Origin: Mrakia gelida
Taxonomy: Eukaryota > Basidiomycota > Tremellomycetes > Cystofilobasidiales > Mrakiaceae
Length of the DNA stretch: 64,000 nt
Assembly (NCBI GenBank): GCA_024345305.1
Contig: BRON01000005.1
Coordinates: forward strand, 558,001 to 622,000
Direction of reading: 5' to 3'
In this document: positions 48,526 to 62,000 of the stretch, piece after piece
Position numbering within the stretch: the first letter of the stretch is position 1
How the letters are laid out: each line of letters begins with the position of its first letter
Translations under genes and position numbers: made by a program
Notes under the pieces: generated by a model
Seen by the model: only the letters and a program-made list of their open reading frames with translations
Databases searched by the model: none
Told to the model about the DNA's origin: nothing

Positions 48526-50805
48526 ATGTTCCTTCCCCTCCCCATCCTAGCCTACCTCTTCTCATCCTTCAACCCGAAACCCAAACCTGAAGAAACTCTC
48601 CAAATCTGGGCTAAGAAGATCGAGGATTGCCCTCCTCTTCAGCCTCGTCTCTTTCCTCCTCTCGCTGTTTGGGATCTGTGAGTCCTCCCTCCTTCCTTCC
48701 TCTCGTTCCATTATTTGCTCGAGGGCTGATCCTGACGTCCATGGCTCGCTTCTTCAGACGTCCCGATGACTTCTCGTACACGATGGCGCTTGGAGATGTG
48801 AGTTCCCAAGCGGGACTTGAGCTCGATGTTGAGCTCGCACGTTTCCTCTCTCCTCCTCCCCCAACGCTTCCTGTCCCTCATCGACCTCGCTCCTGGTCTC
48901 TCGAACTTGGTAGCCTGACTGACTTCCTTTTCGCTTGTGCTTCGTTTCGATGAAGAGCATCACAGCAGGTTGGTTCCTCGGTGGCATACGAGAAACGGAG
49001 GAGAAGACCATGCACGAGTATCGAGGGCTTTCGTACGCTGCTGGAGGAGACGAAGGAGCTATCACCATCCCCAATGTGAGTACCTCGTCCCGATTCGTTT
49101 CTGGAATACTGTGAGGGAGAGTTTTCGTGGTGGTGGCGAACCCGTTGGGGAGGAGAGAAAGAGGAGTCGAAGAGAGGGGAAGAGATCAGCTCGAGCTGAT
49201 TTTGGTTTCTTTCGGTTTGGTTCGCGAAGATGATTCGACGCTACAACCCCGACCTTACAGGGTTCTCTCTTGGAGAACATGGGGCCGAGATTTGCTTTGG
49301 TACGTAGAAGCTGCGAAGCTGATGTTGAGGAGGTCGAGCGATCAGCCAGACTCGGCGTCGACGATTCGATGGATCTCACCATGTTGTCTTCTCGCTGACC
49401 TCGTCTTCTTCGCCTTCGCAGGAGCTCTTTGTCCTGTAGGTCCAATAGGCTGGTACCCATCTCAAGATCAACTCAACGCCGCTCTCTCTGGATCGCTGGC
49501 TGTTAACCTTCCTCATCAGGCTCGAGGCGCGTCTCCTCCTTACAAACCTCAGCATCGGACTGAAGAACTGACTCGTGCCTCGATTATCATCTTCAGATTA
49601 CCTCGTTCCTGAAGCTTGGAGGCTTGGAGTGGAACGTGAGAAGTTCAAGTACCTCAACCTTCAAATCGGCTCGAACGATCTGGTTCGTCCGTTCTCTCCC
49701 TTTTCTCTATCGATCTCTGAGGAAACTGACTCGGGTCTCGCCTTATCCTGTGGTCATCCCTCAGTGCTCGCTGTGTACTGCTCGTGAGTTCGTCTTTGAT
49801 CGGAGTCGAGAGAACGAAGCACGAGGACGAAACTGACGCGTCGGTCGTTCTTTCCCTTCCTCTCGCAGCTGAGATGTTCGGCTTCGGACCTGGATCTCCC
49901 GACCTGTTCGAGTTGAGTGTCAGGGAAGCGTTGGAGATCGTGAGAGAGGCCATTCGTGAGTTTTGTGGTCCCTTTCGATGCGAGAAAGCCTTGCGAGCGC
50001 GAGCTGATCGTCGCTTCTCCTTCTTCCAGCCAACACTCTCGTCAACGTCGGCAAGTCCCTTTCACCTCTCTATCAATCTGGCACTGTCGCTAACTTGACG
50101 CCGTCTCGTTCGTAGTCGGAGTCTTCGACGTCTCCTCGCTGTACAATCTCACTCAAAACGGGCGCGACCCCTACTGGTGAGCCCGCCGGTTCTTTCCCCT
50201 CTCTGTTCTCGCCGAAGCTGACCTCGTGCTCTCGTTCTTGCAGCTCAAAGTCGATTCCTCTCCACGGCTTCGAGTGCAGCTGTTCTCTTCGGGACGGAGA
50301 GCTGGGTGACATAACGCGTCGACGGATGCAGCGATTGGCGACTCAGTACAGTCAGTCCCTTTCCTTGTCCCCTCTCTCGTTGCGGGGATCAGAGCTGACT
50401 CGTTCGATATCTTCCTCATCCTCCACAGACGAGCGTCTCGTCTCCATCGTCAAGTCCTACCAGGCTCGAGCGGATCCGACCTTGTTCGTCCCCCGTTTCC
50501 TCTAGTTCACTCTCCCTTCGAGTTCGACTTCTCGCTGACTTTAGAACCTTTCTTCCCATTTCAGCTCCCTCACCTACCAGCCTCCCTCCATCCTCGATCT
50601 CTCCTCTCAGCCAATCGAAGCGCTCTCTCGAGCAGACTGCTTCCACCCATCGCTCGCTTCTCATCAACGTCTCGCTCGAGGGATTTGGAATCGACTCACG
50701 AGGAGTCAAGAGGAGAAGGCTCTGGGGATCGACTGGGATGGGAGAGATGCGAGTGAAGTGAGGTGCTTGACCGGAAGGGAGAGAATCGGTGTGAATGAAG
50801 TCTGA
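48526..50805 (+). CDS. Phospholipase B1-like SGNH/GDSL lipase
   Basis: A probable secreted or membrane-anchored lipase; hydrolyses acyl esters of phospholipids (family). The N-terminus, MFLPLPILAYLFSSFNPKPK, looks like a signal peptide. The block I motif is MALGDSITAGWFLGG, with the nucleophile Ser split across a junction (GD|S). Further blocks are NPDLTGFSLGEHGAE, SLAVNLPHQARGAYLVPEAW, the Asn block KFKYLNLQIGSNDL, and the catalytic Asp-x-x-His block SRADCFHPSLASHQRLARGI. Other segments include VGVFDVSSLYNLTQNGRDPY and GFECSCSLRDGELGD. The intron after NLPHQARG uses an unusual GTCTCC donor but closes in frame. Stop at 50803-50805. About ten introns. Confidence 0.87.
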
Positions 50806-51365
50806 TGAAGAGAGGACGACGACGGCAACGACGAGAAACGACCTTCACGAGCTTCCACGACCTGCGTCTCATATCCTTGCTTACTTTCTTGCTTTGTTGT
50901 ATTTGCATGCATCTGCTTCTTATCGCAGGACGAGTAGGATCAAGACAATCTTCGTAGGACGGTATGGGCGACTGCTCGTGTGACCAACTCGGAGGGTCGA
51001 TTCGGAACCGACGCGTCGACTTCACCCCCTCTCAAACTCCTTTCTCGCAATCCTTCTTCTACCATCTCTCCCTCTCGCTCGCTCCGCTCCTCCTTCAGCT
51101 CCTGACACTCTGATATATCTCGTCTTCGTCGCATTTTTTCAGCTCAGCCGAAACAATTAACGAACCCGATCTCTCCTTGGCTCCTTGCCCGCTCGATTTA
51201 GCTCGACGATAACAACCCAACCCACGCGTCCTCGTTTGTTTTCTTCGCGTTCGGCCGAGATCTACGAGAGCTGGACGCGTTGGCCCTGTTTGAAACCCTT
51301 CCTGTCGTTCGTCCTGTCTTTTCCTCCTTCCCTCCCAACGTCCAGCGGTCCAGCAACTCTTCAAG
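50806..51365. other. Intergenic, upstream of the acid phosphatase
   Basis: 560 bp with no supported gene. Includes acgcgtcg palindromes at about 51009 and 51225. Presumably the phosphatase promoter. Confidence 0.45.
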
Positions 51366-53614
51366 ATGATCTCGCTCCTCCCCGTTCTCGCTCTCGCTCT
51401 TTCCGTTTCCGCCAACCCCATCATCTCTTCCGCCAACGGAGTGCTCTCGTCTAGGGAACTCGTGGGTCTCCAGAGAAGGTCGAACGAGAGCTCGCTGAAC
51501 GAGACGGCGTCGAAGCCCTGGGTCCTCGCGGAGAACTTGGTGAGTCTCGGTTCACTTCCCTCGCCTCTCCGACGACTTCTCGACGCTGCTGACTTCGACC
51601 TTCCGCTTCATCGATAGGGAAACCTTTCGCCCTACCATGTCCCCGAGTCGGACTACACTCTCGAACTCCCCGAAACTTGCGTTGTTGATCAGTTCGTCTT
51701 CCGCTCCTCCTTCGCTCTTTTCAGCCCGTCGAACCTCCCCCCCCCCCCCTCGCCTCTCCGTTTTGTCCCTCACAACTTACTGACTTCATCGCTACCTTCC
51801 ATTCTTCACTTCTCTACCCTCAGAGTCTCCCTCATGCAGCGACACGGTTCTCGACTTCCCCTCGCTTCGGAGCAGATCTACTCGCAGAACGTCTCGGACC
51901 TTTTCAAGAACACCACTGCCCTCCTCGCGAACGTGACTGGGAAGTACGAGTTCTTGAAGAGTGAGTGGTGCCAGAACAGATCTTCGTCCCTTCTCCTTCG
52001 GTCAGAAGTTGGAGAGCCAACCGTGACGAGCGACGCGCACAACCACGTTCTCTTTGCTCTTCTCTCTTGCCACGTTCTCCTCGAACTCATTCTGATCTAT
52101 TTTGCACTCCTTCCCCATCCTCTTCTTTAGCCTGGACCACGAAACAGGGTCACGACGACCTCACCGCCCCTGGAAGGAAGCAGCTCTTCGATCACGGCGT
52201 TGACTTCAACCTCTCGTACCCTCATCTCACCACCGACGTTCTTCTCGCTGGATACCAGGATCGAGTGTGAGCTCCTCGAGATCTCGCCGTGCTCTGCATG
52301 AGACGAGGAAGAAGAGAGAAGAAGCAGCTTCCCTTTCGACGACGACGACGCGTCGCTGTTCTGTTCGCTGACGCCTCGTTCTTCCTTCCCAACTCCAGCG
52401 TCGAGTCGGCGGAATGGTTCCAAATGGGATACTTCGGCCGAACATGGGTCAACGACTCGACCCTCAACTTCATCCTCGAGGACAAGTACACCTACTCGTG
52501 AGGCTCTCGCGTTCTTCCCCTCGCCCTGCCTTTCGTCGCTGATGCTTTCCTTCGCTTCACCAACTTCAGTTACATCACTCCCATGAACAACTGCTCCCTT
52601 TGGCAGTACGCTTACGGACTCGGAGCTGTGAACGAGTGGAACGGCATCTACCTTCCTTCCATCGCGGCTCGACTCTCGTCTGAACTCCCTGGATTTAACT
52701 TCACTCTCAACAACGTCCACGGAATGCTTTATGCTCTCGCCTACGAGCTCGCTGCTTACGGATCCACCCCCTGGTCCGAGGTCTTCCTCCAATCTGAGGT
52801 CGAAGCCTTCACCTACGAGCTGGATCTCCTCATGAACTACGCCTTTGGGTGCGTCGCGTCTCTTTCGTCTCGCGTCGACGTCGTTGCTGATCTGCATCCC
52901 TCGTCTTTCAGATACGGTCTCCCTCACAACCTCGGTCCCGTTCTCGGATCTCTCTACGTCAACACCCTTCTCGAGCGACTCACCAACTCCACTGGAAACG
53001 CGACGCAGATGTACATCGAGTCAGTCTTCGCCTTCATCGAAACACCCAACGCCTCGACAAACGCTGATCTCGCTTCTTCTCTCCTTCCACGACCAGATTC
53101 GGACACGACACCACCATTGATCTCGCTCTTACTGCCCTCGGACTGGCCAAGGACACCCCCAACATCCCTTCGACCGGTCCCGTCAACGCGACTCGAGCCT
53201 GGTCAACCAGCTCTCAAGTTCCCTTTGGAGCGAAATTCGTGGGTCGACACTCTCTTCGTCTTCTTTTTGGTTCAAAGGCTGACGACTTCCTCTCCTTCCT
53301 CAGGTCACCGAGCGAATCTCTTGCTCTTCGTCCTCGAACTCGACCGAGACCTTCGTTCGATTCCTCCTCAACGATGCTCCTTTCCCCATCACCACCTGCG
53401 GCTCCAAAATGAATGCCTCTACCGGAGCTTGCCCTTTGGATACTTTCGTGAGTGTAGATCGTGTTTTCGAAGGAAGAACGGCGAAGAACTGAACGCGTCG
53501 TCTTTCCCTTACACTTTCTGCCCTTCTCAGGTTGAGATCAACGCCTTCTCCGCCAACATTACTCACGCTACCTATGACCAGGTCTGCAACAACACCGGAA
53601 CTGTCTTCCTTTAG
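51366..53614 (+). CDS. Secreted histidine acid phosphatase / phytase-like
   Basis: A branch-2 histidine phosphatase that releases phosphate from organic esters, probably extracellular. The signal peptide is MISLLPVLALALSVSANP. After YHVPESDYTLELPETC comes the catalytic SLMQRHGSRLPLASEQIYSQ, with the nucleophilic His of RHGxRxP. NNCSLWQYAYGLGAVNEWNG and TFTYELD-type segments form the helical cap. The second catalytic motif is YIEFGHDTTIDLALTALGLA, assembled across the junction near 53095. The C-terminal part, TTCGSKMNASTGACPLDTF and CNNTGTVFL (stop 53612-53614), has the Cys pairs of secreted members. Many N-glycosylation sequons (NSS, NLS, NDST) support secretion. One intron holds a 13-nt poly-C tract (51737-51749). 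Confidence 0.92.
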
Positions 53615-54078
53615 ATATTTGTCCGGCCCTCTACTAGAATATCGTGAAAAGAGCAAAAGCTCACGCGTCGAGGCTCGGAATGGAATGCAGCTTGTCGATT
53701 CGACCGACTTGATCTACTTGGCTCTCCTCCCTGAGATCTGCTCCATTTGATCCACTTTACTGGCAAGCCAACGAAGTCGCAAAACTGCCCTGACCCTGAG
53801 AGGAAAGAGCCCTGGCGTCTCGCCCTCGCTCGCTCTCGACCCCTTTCCTTCTCCTGTCCTCCGCCGCTCCTCTCGCTCTCCCTCCCTTTTCTTGGATCGC
53901 GTTCAGTTTCACCTCGTCCTCTCCCAAACCGCCATCCCCCACTCGATTCCATCCATCCCTTTTCCTCTCGTCCGCTCTATCTGGAGCATCGCAACTACCC
54001 CATCAACAAACCTTCGCTTCTAAGAGACAAGCAGAAGAGATCAACAACCAACCTCCCCTCTCCCTTCGACCCCCGCCC
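53615..54078. other. Intergenic, 5' region of the SUN-domain gene
   Basis: 464 bp between tandem plus-strand genes, CT-rich near the SUN start codon. No gene recognised. Confidence 0.45.
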
Positions 54079-57000
54079 ATGTCCTCAGCATCTGGTTCAG
54101 GAGCTCGTAGACGCTCAGTAGCACCAGGAGGTGGCTCAGCCGCTTCACCAGTAGTAAAATCCTCGTACGGAGGTCAGTCTAGTCGCCCTCTTGCTAGTTT
54201 GCATACACAAACGAGGTGGAGTAGGGACGGAAGTCGAAGCTGAAGCTGACCTTTGTTCCCCCTTCCTTCCCTTTCATTTGACCTCTCTCGTCTTCCCCAG
54301 CTCCTCCTGACTCTTCAACGACGCGTCAATCCCCCGTTCGACATCCATCACCCTCGAGATCAGCCGTATCAGGTCGTTCAGGAGCTTCGCGTACGGGAGG
54401 AGGAGTAGGGACCAGCAACGGGAGGGGAGGAGGAGGTGGGTCGAGACGGGTTGGAGATAGCGACGAGGACGAGCTGGAGGGATCAGGAAGTGAGGCGAGC
54501 TATGATGATCGAGGGAATGGCCCAGAGCCTGCTGCTGTCAGGTGAGTGTTTGAAGTCTAGAGGAGGGTCATCGGAGGGAGGGAAGGAAGGGAAGGAAGGG
54601 AGCTCTCGTTCGACGTGGATATCCCGCTGTCCTTGTTTGCGCGAGAGCTCATCTGTTACTTTCTTCGTCTCTCAGATATGCTCGTCTGAAGCAGAGAAAC
54701 CAGAACACCATCGGAAAGAACAAGGTCAATGGAACGTCTCTCAACAACACCTCAGTCAAGTTCGTCCCTCCTTCCCCTTCCCTCTTCCACTCCGCTCCTC
54801 CCTCGTCCCCTGTCCCCTCTTTCCGACGCGTCATTCGCGTCGTCCATACTGACTCTCTCATCTCATCTCGTTCTCGTTCTCGCAGCATCGCTACAGCCTT
54901 CAATCAAGCAGCAGGATCCTCTCGCTCCCTTCACCTCTCCTCTGCCTCCGAGAACGAACGCAACCCTCGCAAGGAATCCCACTCTCCCCTCCCTCAAGCA
55001 TCCTCCTCCGCTCGACGAGACTTCGCTATGCCTCCTCCTCCTCCTCGAACCAACAACAACAACCAGTACCACGCTCCTCAACCTCAGCCGGATCGACGCG
55101 AACGAGCACGATCGCCCGTCCTCGACGCCATCGCAGGAGCAGCTCGAGCTCTCTCTCCCGTCAGCTACCTCCTCAAGCCTCGAGTTGGAGTCATGAACAA
55201 CCAGTTCCCAGAGGATCACGAGGAGGAGGACGACGACGAGGGACCTTCCTACAGGAGCTTTGGATCGGCCTTGGCTTCGCCCAACAAGTCGAGAGCGAAC
55301 GTCTCGTACAACCACCACGAGAACGCGTCGTTCCTCTCAGCCACCACGGCCAATACCAGCAACGGAGGAGGAGCTTCAGCCGAGAGCAGCTACAGGTTCG
55401 AGGAGGAGGAGAGGCTGATGAAGGAGATCGAGCAGAGCAAGGGGAAAGGGAAGGAGAAGCAGGTCGAAGCTCCCGTCGCCTCAGGATCAGGTTGGCTCTC
55501 CGGTCTCCCTGGATTCCGTCAATCAAGTCCAGCTCCCTCCGGCAACTCCCCGAAGAAGAAGGCCGCTCCTTCGTCCTTCAAGGACTCGTCTTACAACCCT
55601 CGATCAACCTCTCTGTCCGAGGAGTCAGCCAGCTCTGGATCCGACGAGGACGATTCGGACGAGTTCGACGTCGGTCAGGAGGATCAGGTCACCAAGACCT
55701 CGTCGAAGAGGAGACCTCGAGTCTCTCACGACAACAAGACGTTCCAGTACAAGCCTGGACAGTCCGCGTCGGAGGAGTCGGAGTCGGACGGAGACGGCGG
55801 GAGGCAGAAGAGGAAGAAGCGGAAGTCGGGGAAGTTTGGACCTCTGGGAGCTGAGGGGATGGTTCCTGTGATGGAAGGGAAGAAGAGGAAGGGGAAGAAG
55901 GGGAAGAAGACGACGACGAAGAACGGAGCGAGTCGTGTGTCGAGCGACGACGAGCAGGAACACGACATCAGCATGGGTCTCCCTCAGCAGCCTCAACAGG
56001 ATCAGTCGTACGACGACGACGCGAGGATGGACTTCGGAAATGACAACGGACACGTCGACCCAAGAGGACAGGAGGAGGACGATAGCTTCGTCGTTCAGAT
56101 GTCGTCCAAGGCAGCCGCCGCCGTTCGAGGTCCAGCAACCACCTCGTCCAACTCCAAACTCCCTACCCACTTCAAGTCCTCGAACCAGCAGAGCTTCGTC
56201 GTCGTCGTTCGAGATGTCTTTCTCTCAGCACTTCGATACCTCCTCGTTGGCCTCATCCTCACCTTCAACGCTCTCGTCGCGTCCGTTTCGTGGCTCTTCC
56301 GGAAACCCGCCGAGATCGCGTCCGGTCTGGCTCGAAGCCTCGGTCTCCTCGACTGGAGTCTCGCCTCCAAAGCCGTCGCAGCAGCCATCCTCCTCGGAAC
56401 TCTCGCTATCCTCCTCGATCAACCCACCGCTCCCGCCAACGGAGTCGTTCGACCTCCCTCCGAATCGTCGTCTTGGATCCCCTCCGTTCACTTCAACCGA
56501 AACTCAGGAGGAAAAGCCTACCGAACCCCAGATGTTCCTCCCGAGTCGATGGACGAGCTCATCGAACGACTCGCTCACCTCGAAACGGCTCTCGGATCCC
56601 TCACCACTCAAGCTCAAAAGTCGGACGCGAAGCGAACGCAAGTCGAGTCTCACGTCGTCCAGCTCCAGGACAGGATCTCCTCTGACATCAAGAAGGTCTC
56701 GACGGAAGCGGAGAAGCGAGAACACGCTGAGCAGGAGCGACTCCAGAACCTGGACCGAGTCGTCGGGAAGATTCGAGGAGACGTCGACACCCTCAGCGGA
56801 CGAGTCAAGAAGATGGGCGATCAAGTCGAGTCGGATGCGAAGGAGATCGAGCGACTCGACGATGGAGCCGAGGGCGTCAGGAAGGAGTTGAAGTCCCTGG
56901 GAGAGAGGGTTCGAGAGGCCGAGAAGGTCGCGAAGGAAGCCTCAGACGCGTCTCGAATCGCCCGGATCGCTACCGAAACCATCGAATCCTACCTCCCCTC

Positions 57001-58488
57001 TAAACTCGTCGTCAGGATGAACCCCAAGACTGGATCCCTCGACATCGACCCTTCGTTCTGGAAAGCCCTCCGAGCCGTCTTCGTCGAGCACGGACAAGTC
57101 GAACCCATCGTCTCTTCGAGGGTCGACAAGCTCAAAGCCTCCCTCGACGCGTCTTCGTCTTCGGTCGCCAAGTCCAGCTCTCCTCCTCCCTCAGCACCAG
57201 TCGTTTCGGTCGCCGTCCCACAGATCCCCTCGTGGAAGGAGTTCCTCTCGTCCAACGAGAAAGCTCTCCGAGCTTGGTCGGATTCAGAACACGACCGGAA
57301 GGCCGACTCAGGAGCCGTCGTCTCGAAGAAGACGTTCCTGGAGGTCCTCCATCGAGAGCTCGAATCGCTCAAGGTCACCTTCGAGAAGCAGGTCAACGAG
57401 AACATCCATCACATCGGCGAAGAGATCCCCTCCAAGTCCGTCGCAGCAGGAAAAGCCGCCGCCGCCGTCGCTCACTCCGGATCCAAGTCATCGTCCTCCT
57501 CGTCCTCGTCGTCGTCAGGAAAAGGAGCTCAGACCGTCACTATCAAGTCCTCCTCGGGAGAGAACATCTCTGACCTCCTCACCACCATGATCGACTCGGC
57601 TCTCCTCAAGTACTCCAAGGACGTCCTCGCCAAAACCGACTACGCCCTCTTCACCGCTGGAGGACGAGTCATCCCGTCCATCACCACCGACACCTACGAG
57701 ATCAAGATCAAGGCTGCCTCTACCTGGGGTCGGCTCGTCGGAGGGAAGAAGGCTGCGACGACCATCGAGGGACGAGCTCCCGCGTACGCTCTCGATCCCG
57801 ACATCGGAGTGGGGAACTGCTGGCCTTTCGCTGGATCCAAGGGTCAGCTCGGGATCCTGTTGGCTAGGAAGGTTCTCGTGACGGAGATTACGATTGAGCA
57901 CGCTGCTAGGGCGGTCAGCTTCGATATGGATGCTGCTCCGAGAGACGTCGAAGGTTCGTTCACGCGTCTCTCCTTTTCTTCTCCGTTCTTTCCTCCTTCC
58001 CGACCCAAACTGACTCGCTTCTCTTCTCTTGTTTGCTTCTTCAGTCTGGGGAATGGTCGAAGGAGCCGAGAACCAAGCCAAAGTCGCCGCCTATCAAGCT
58101 CAAAAAGCTGAGGAACTCGCCAACCTCCCTCCCGGTTCAGAACTCGACGAACCCGTCGCGTCCCTCCCTCCCTCTCCCAACTACATCCTCCTCGGCTCGT
58201 TTGCCTACGACATCGACTCTCCCAACCATCGACAGACCTTCGCTGTCCCCGACGCCATCAAGGAGCTCCAAGTGCCTACGGGAATCGTCGTCGTGAGGAT
58301 CGGAAGCAACTACGGAGCGGATTACACTTGTCTCTACCGAGTGAGTTTTTTCGCCTTCTTCATCTTACTCCTCTAGGAGTGGAGCTGGAAACTGACTCTT
58401 CCATCTTTTTCTTCTTCTTCCTCAGGTCCGAGTTCACGGAGACGCCCTCGTCAGCGAACACGACGCGTCGAGCTCCGAAACCGTCTAA
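54079..58488 (+). CDS. SUN-domain nuclear-envelope protein (Sad1/UNC-84 family)
   Basis: Inner nuclear membrane component of LINC complexes, which link chromatin to cytoskeletal motors. The start MSSASGSGARRRSVAPGGGS is followed by a Ser/Gly-rich nucleoplasmic domain with acidic and basic stretches (KKKAAPSSFKDSSYNPRSTS, KRKKRKSGKFGPLG). Two hydrophobic segments lie at about 56215-56305 (ALRYLLVGLILTFNALVASV) and 56370-56425 (AVAAAILLGTLAILL). A long coiled coil follows (about 56550-56950: DELIERLAHLETALGSLTTQ). The SUN domain closes the protein: DYALFTAGGRVIPSITTDTY, then WPFAGSKGQLGILLARKVLV, and PNYILLGSFAYDIDS and YTCLYRVRVHGDALVSE. The stop is at 58486-58488. One exon (54894-57952) holds most of it. 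Confidence 0.95.
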
Positions 58489-59051
58489 TCCTCCCTCCCT
58501 CCTTTCTCCCCACCTCCACGTCTCCTCTTCTATACCCTCCCTTACTCTCGCTCCCTCGTGCGACCCCTCTCATGCCCATGCTCTCGCCCTCTCCTCTCTC
58601 CTACACTAGCTTTTATCACGACCTCTCACGGACCGCCTCCCTCCCAATTCAGCATCTCCTCTATCCAATCTCGTTCGGATCCATCTCAGTACATATCATC
58701 TCGTTTGCCCCCGGTCCTCATCTCCCTCCTTCACTTTGCCTCTGGTTTCTCTCTCTAGCTACAAGCCTCCTCCCACCTTCGTTTTACTCTAGTCTTCGTC
58801 TGCTTCTCTGGGTTTGCTCTCTCGTTCGCGTCGGAAATGAATGCCTTTCTCTGCTACAGCGAGGAAAGGACGAGACGCGTTCAGAGTTCGTTTCATAAAG
58901 AGTGGAAGTTCGGTCTAAAGAAACGAGAAAGACGGCGAGGTGAAGCAAGAGCAAGAGCAAGAGCAAGAGTAAAGGAAAGCGGTGTGTGCGAGAGGGTGAG
59001 CGAAGGTGCGAGCGACGACGAAAGCAAAACGAGGGTTTACTGTAGATCTAA
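58489..59051. other. Convergent intergenic region
   Basis: 563 bp between the SUN gene (plus) and the VPS9 gene (minus). CT-rich in its first half. A small agagcaagagcaagagcaag repeat lies at about 58945-58965. No gene recognised. Confidence 0.5.
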
Positions 59052-62000
59052 TCAATCCCAAACCCCCACCTGTTTCAACACCCCCGCCAACCTCCTATAC
59101 TCCCTCAATAACTCTCCCACCTCGTTCAACTTCAGATCCCCCTCGTCGTTACAACTCAGGAACCTCTCGTTCGGCGGCGCGACCGTCCCTCCTCCTGATC
59201 CTAGTCCGAGCTCGTTCGAGATGCTCGGTAGCTGGAGGGACGGTGCTGGCGAGCTCGTCTGCGACGGAGGCAAAGGAGGGAGGACGGAGGGGGTTGGAGA
59301 TTGCGGTGGGGAGGTTGTTTTGGAGAGGAGAGCTGGGGGAGGGACCCAGGGAGTTCCACCGAGGAGGGAGGCACGTCGAGAGTGGGTTGAGGCTGCTGCT
59401 GAGGCGCCTGAGACGGAGGTTCGGATGGGAGAGGAGTAGGAGGAGGAGGGCGGAGAGGAGAGCGAGTGGAAGGGGTTGGCCTGATGAACGCGAATTGGGA
59501 GAACGAAGGAAGGGTCAGCGAGGGAAGCGGGAGGAGAGACGGGAAGGAAAACGCGACGAAAAAGACTCACCTTGGGTACCGACGAAGGACTCGACAATCC
59601 CACCGTCGCAAGTCTCTCCGAGATACTCATCCGCTCGGACCGTTCCCCAAGCGACGTAGGAGATCCAGCAACCTGAAGCGAGTCCGCTTTCCCTGATCGG
59701 TACGACGAAACGCTTCTGACACTCCTCGAGTCGTCCGCTCCTCCTCCACCACCGCCTCCTCCACCCTTCTTCCAAGCTCTCAGCTCTCCATCCTCCGACC
59801 CCGAGCCCGAGGACCCTTCCTCATCACTCGATCCTCCAGACCCTTCCACCCGCTCGTAGATCGATCCAGGCCTGGATGAAGTCGAAGCCGCCGTCGAAAC
59901 ATCCACCATCTCCCTCTTCGCTCCCCACTCGTTCGCGTTCCCAGCCCCTCCTCCATTCCCATTCCCGTGCCCTCCTCCGTCTTTGATCCCCCTCTCCTTG
60001 CTTCCAATCCCAGCAACACTAGCCGTGATGCTCGCAATGGAGAACGCCGAAGCTCGTCTCGTCTGAGTCGGTCTCATCCCAGGGACGCTCGGCATCGATG
60101 GGACTTGAACGAGAAGACCGTCCGCTGCTGCTTGAGAGGTTCCGATGAAGGATCGTAGAGCTCCAAGTCCTGTATCGACGACGTTGTTGAGCCCGGAGGT
60201 GGCGAGTTCTCCGACTTGGGAGACTCGACCTCGAAGACGGGATTGGGCGGCGAGAGCGGCGGTTTGGGCGGCGGTGGTGGAGGAGGAGGTGGTGGAAGGG
60301 AGGAGATCTTTTTGGAGGTCGAAGTCGATGGGTGGGAGTTCGACGCTAAGAGGATAGGAACGAAAGAGCAGAGGTCAGCGGGTGCGGAAGGAGAAGAGGG
60401 GGAAGAAAAGGACGCGACTCACCTCAACACCTTGTCTGAATCTCCCAATCCGAGACTCCCAGGATCGACGTTCTCCAAGAACTCGACCACGGCCGTGACG
60501 TTGACCAGAGCGTACGAGCTCTCTCCGGAGAAGCACATGCTGGCTCGGTAGCGTTGGATGTAGAGGAGGTGGGAGACGAGTTTCGAGGGGTTTGATTTGA
60601 CGGTCGCGCTGGAGGAACGAGAACAATGAAGACGCGTCAATTTCAGGTCAGACCGTTCGAAGAACGGAAGATAGGGGACTCACTAGATGATGATAGGAAG
60701 CAACAGATCAGCACCCGAAGTTCCTCCTCCCGAGTCGGCGGCTGGTTCGGTTTCGTTCGAGAGAACGGAGGAGGCGATGGACGAGCCGGAGGAGACGAGG
60801 GACATGGCTGCTGAGGAGGGAGGAGGGATGGGAAGGGACGTCGAAGTGGGTTCCGAACTCGTCGAGGGTTCTGTCGGTGTCGGGGCTGCTGCTGAAGCGC
60901 TCAAATCTCTCGCCGACCCCATCACGCTCTCCTCCATCGCCTCCATCATCGGCGTCTTCACCGTCGACGTGTCCTCCACCATCCCTTCCAGCCCAACACC
61001 TCCACCCACACCTCCCTCCAACACCAAACTAGGCACCACCCCCTCCTTCCCACCCTCCCACTCCTTCGATCCCATCCCCTTCGGGGTCTTCTCGCCCGCC
61101 TCGTTGCTGTTGCTTCCCTCCTCCGGTGTGGTCGAAAGAGATCCAGTGGTGGGGAGGAGTTTCGTCGGTCGATGAGGACTGGAGTGCGTAGAGGAGGAAG
61201 GTGAGAGGGCGGTGGTGAGAGAGGAAGGAGGAGGGGTCCATTCTTCGTTCTCGGGTCGAAGACGGATGGGAGGGAGGAGACGAAGACCTTCGATGACGAT
61301 CTTGTGGGCTCGAACGAGGACGTCGCATTGGGATTTGGGGGTTTGATGGGAAGAGGATTCGAGGCGTTTGAATTCTGGGAGAGGTAAGAAGCGGGGAAGT
61401 CAGCTTTAGAAGGGATTCGACAACGTGTCGACAAAGTGAGGACGCGACGAGTTCGGAAAAGACGGCAACGCGACTAACCTTCTCCCACACTCCTCATGAT
61501 CTCATCCAACCCCTTCACCACCACCTCATCTCTCGACCCGTCCTTCTTGTACGTCACAACTCCAAGATGATCCAAGCTCAGATCGAGCATGCACAACGCA
61601 GCGATCCTCGACGAAAGAGCCACGTCGTGTTTCGAGTCGTTCGATCCGGCGGGAGAGAAGAGGCTGTTGGAAAAAAAAAACGCGAAGGAGGTCGAAAACT
61701 CATCAGTAAACCCGTCGAGACACGCTGTTGGGAGTCAAGGCTAGGCGGCCGACTCACAGATTGTACCCCCACCTCATGACAACGCCCTCAACCCTCGACA
61801 CTCCTTCGACCACCTTGGCCTCCAGCTCCCTCTCCTTCTTATCCCTCTCAGCGGCATCCACATCCCCTCCTTCCTCCCCGCCACCACCTCTCGACCAAGA
61901 AGACTCCAACTCGTCGTGCACGAGTCCGAAGAAGGTTTGGTAGGTGTTCGAGCACGCCTCGGGGTCGGAGTAGGAGACGGGAGGGGAGATGGTCGAGAGA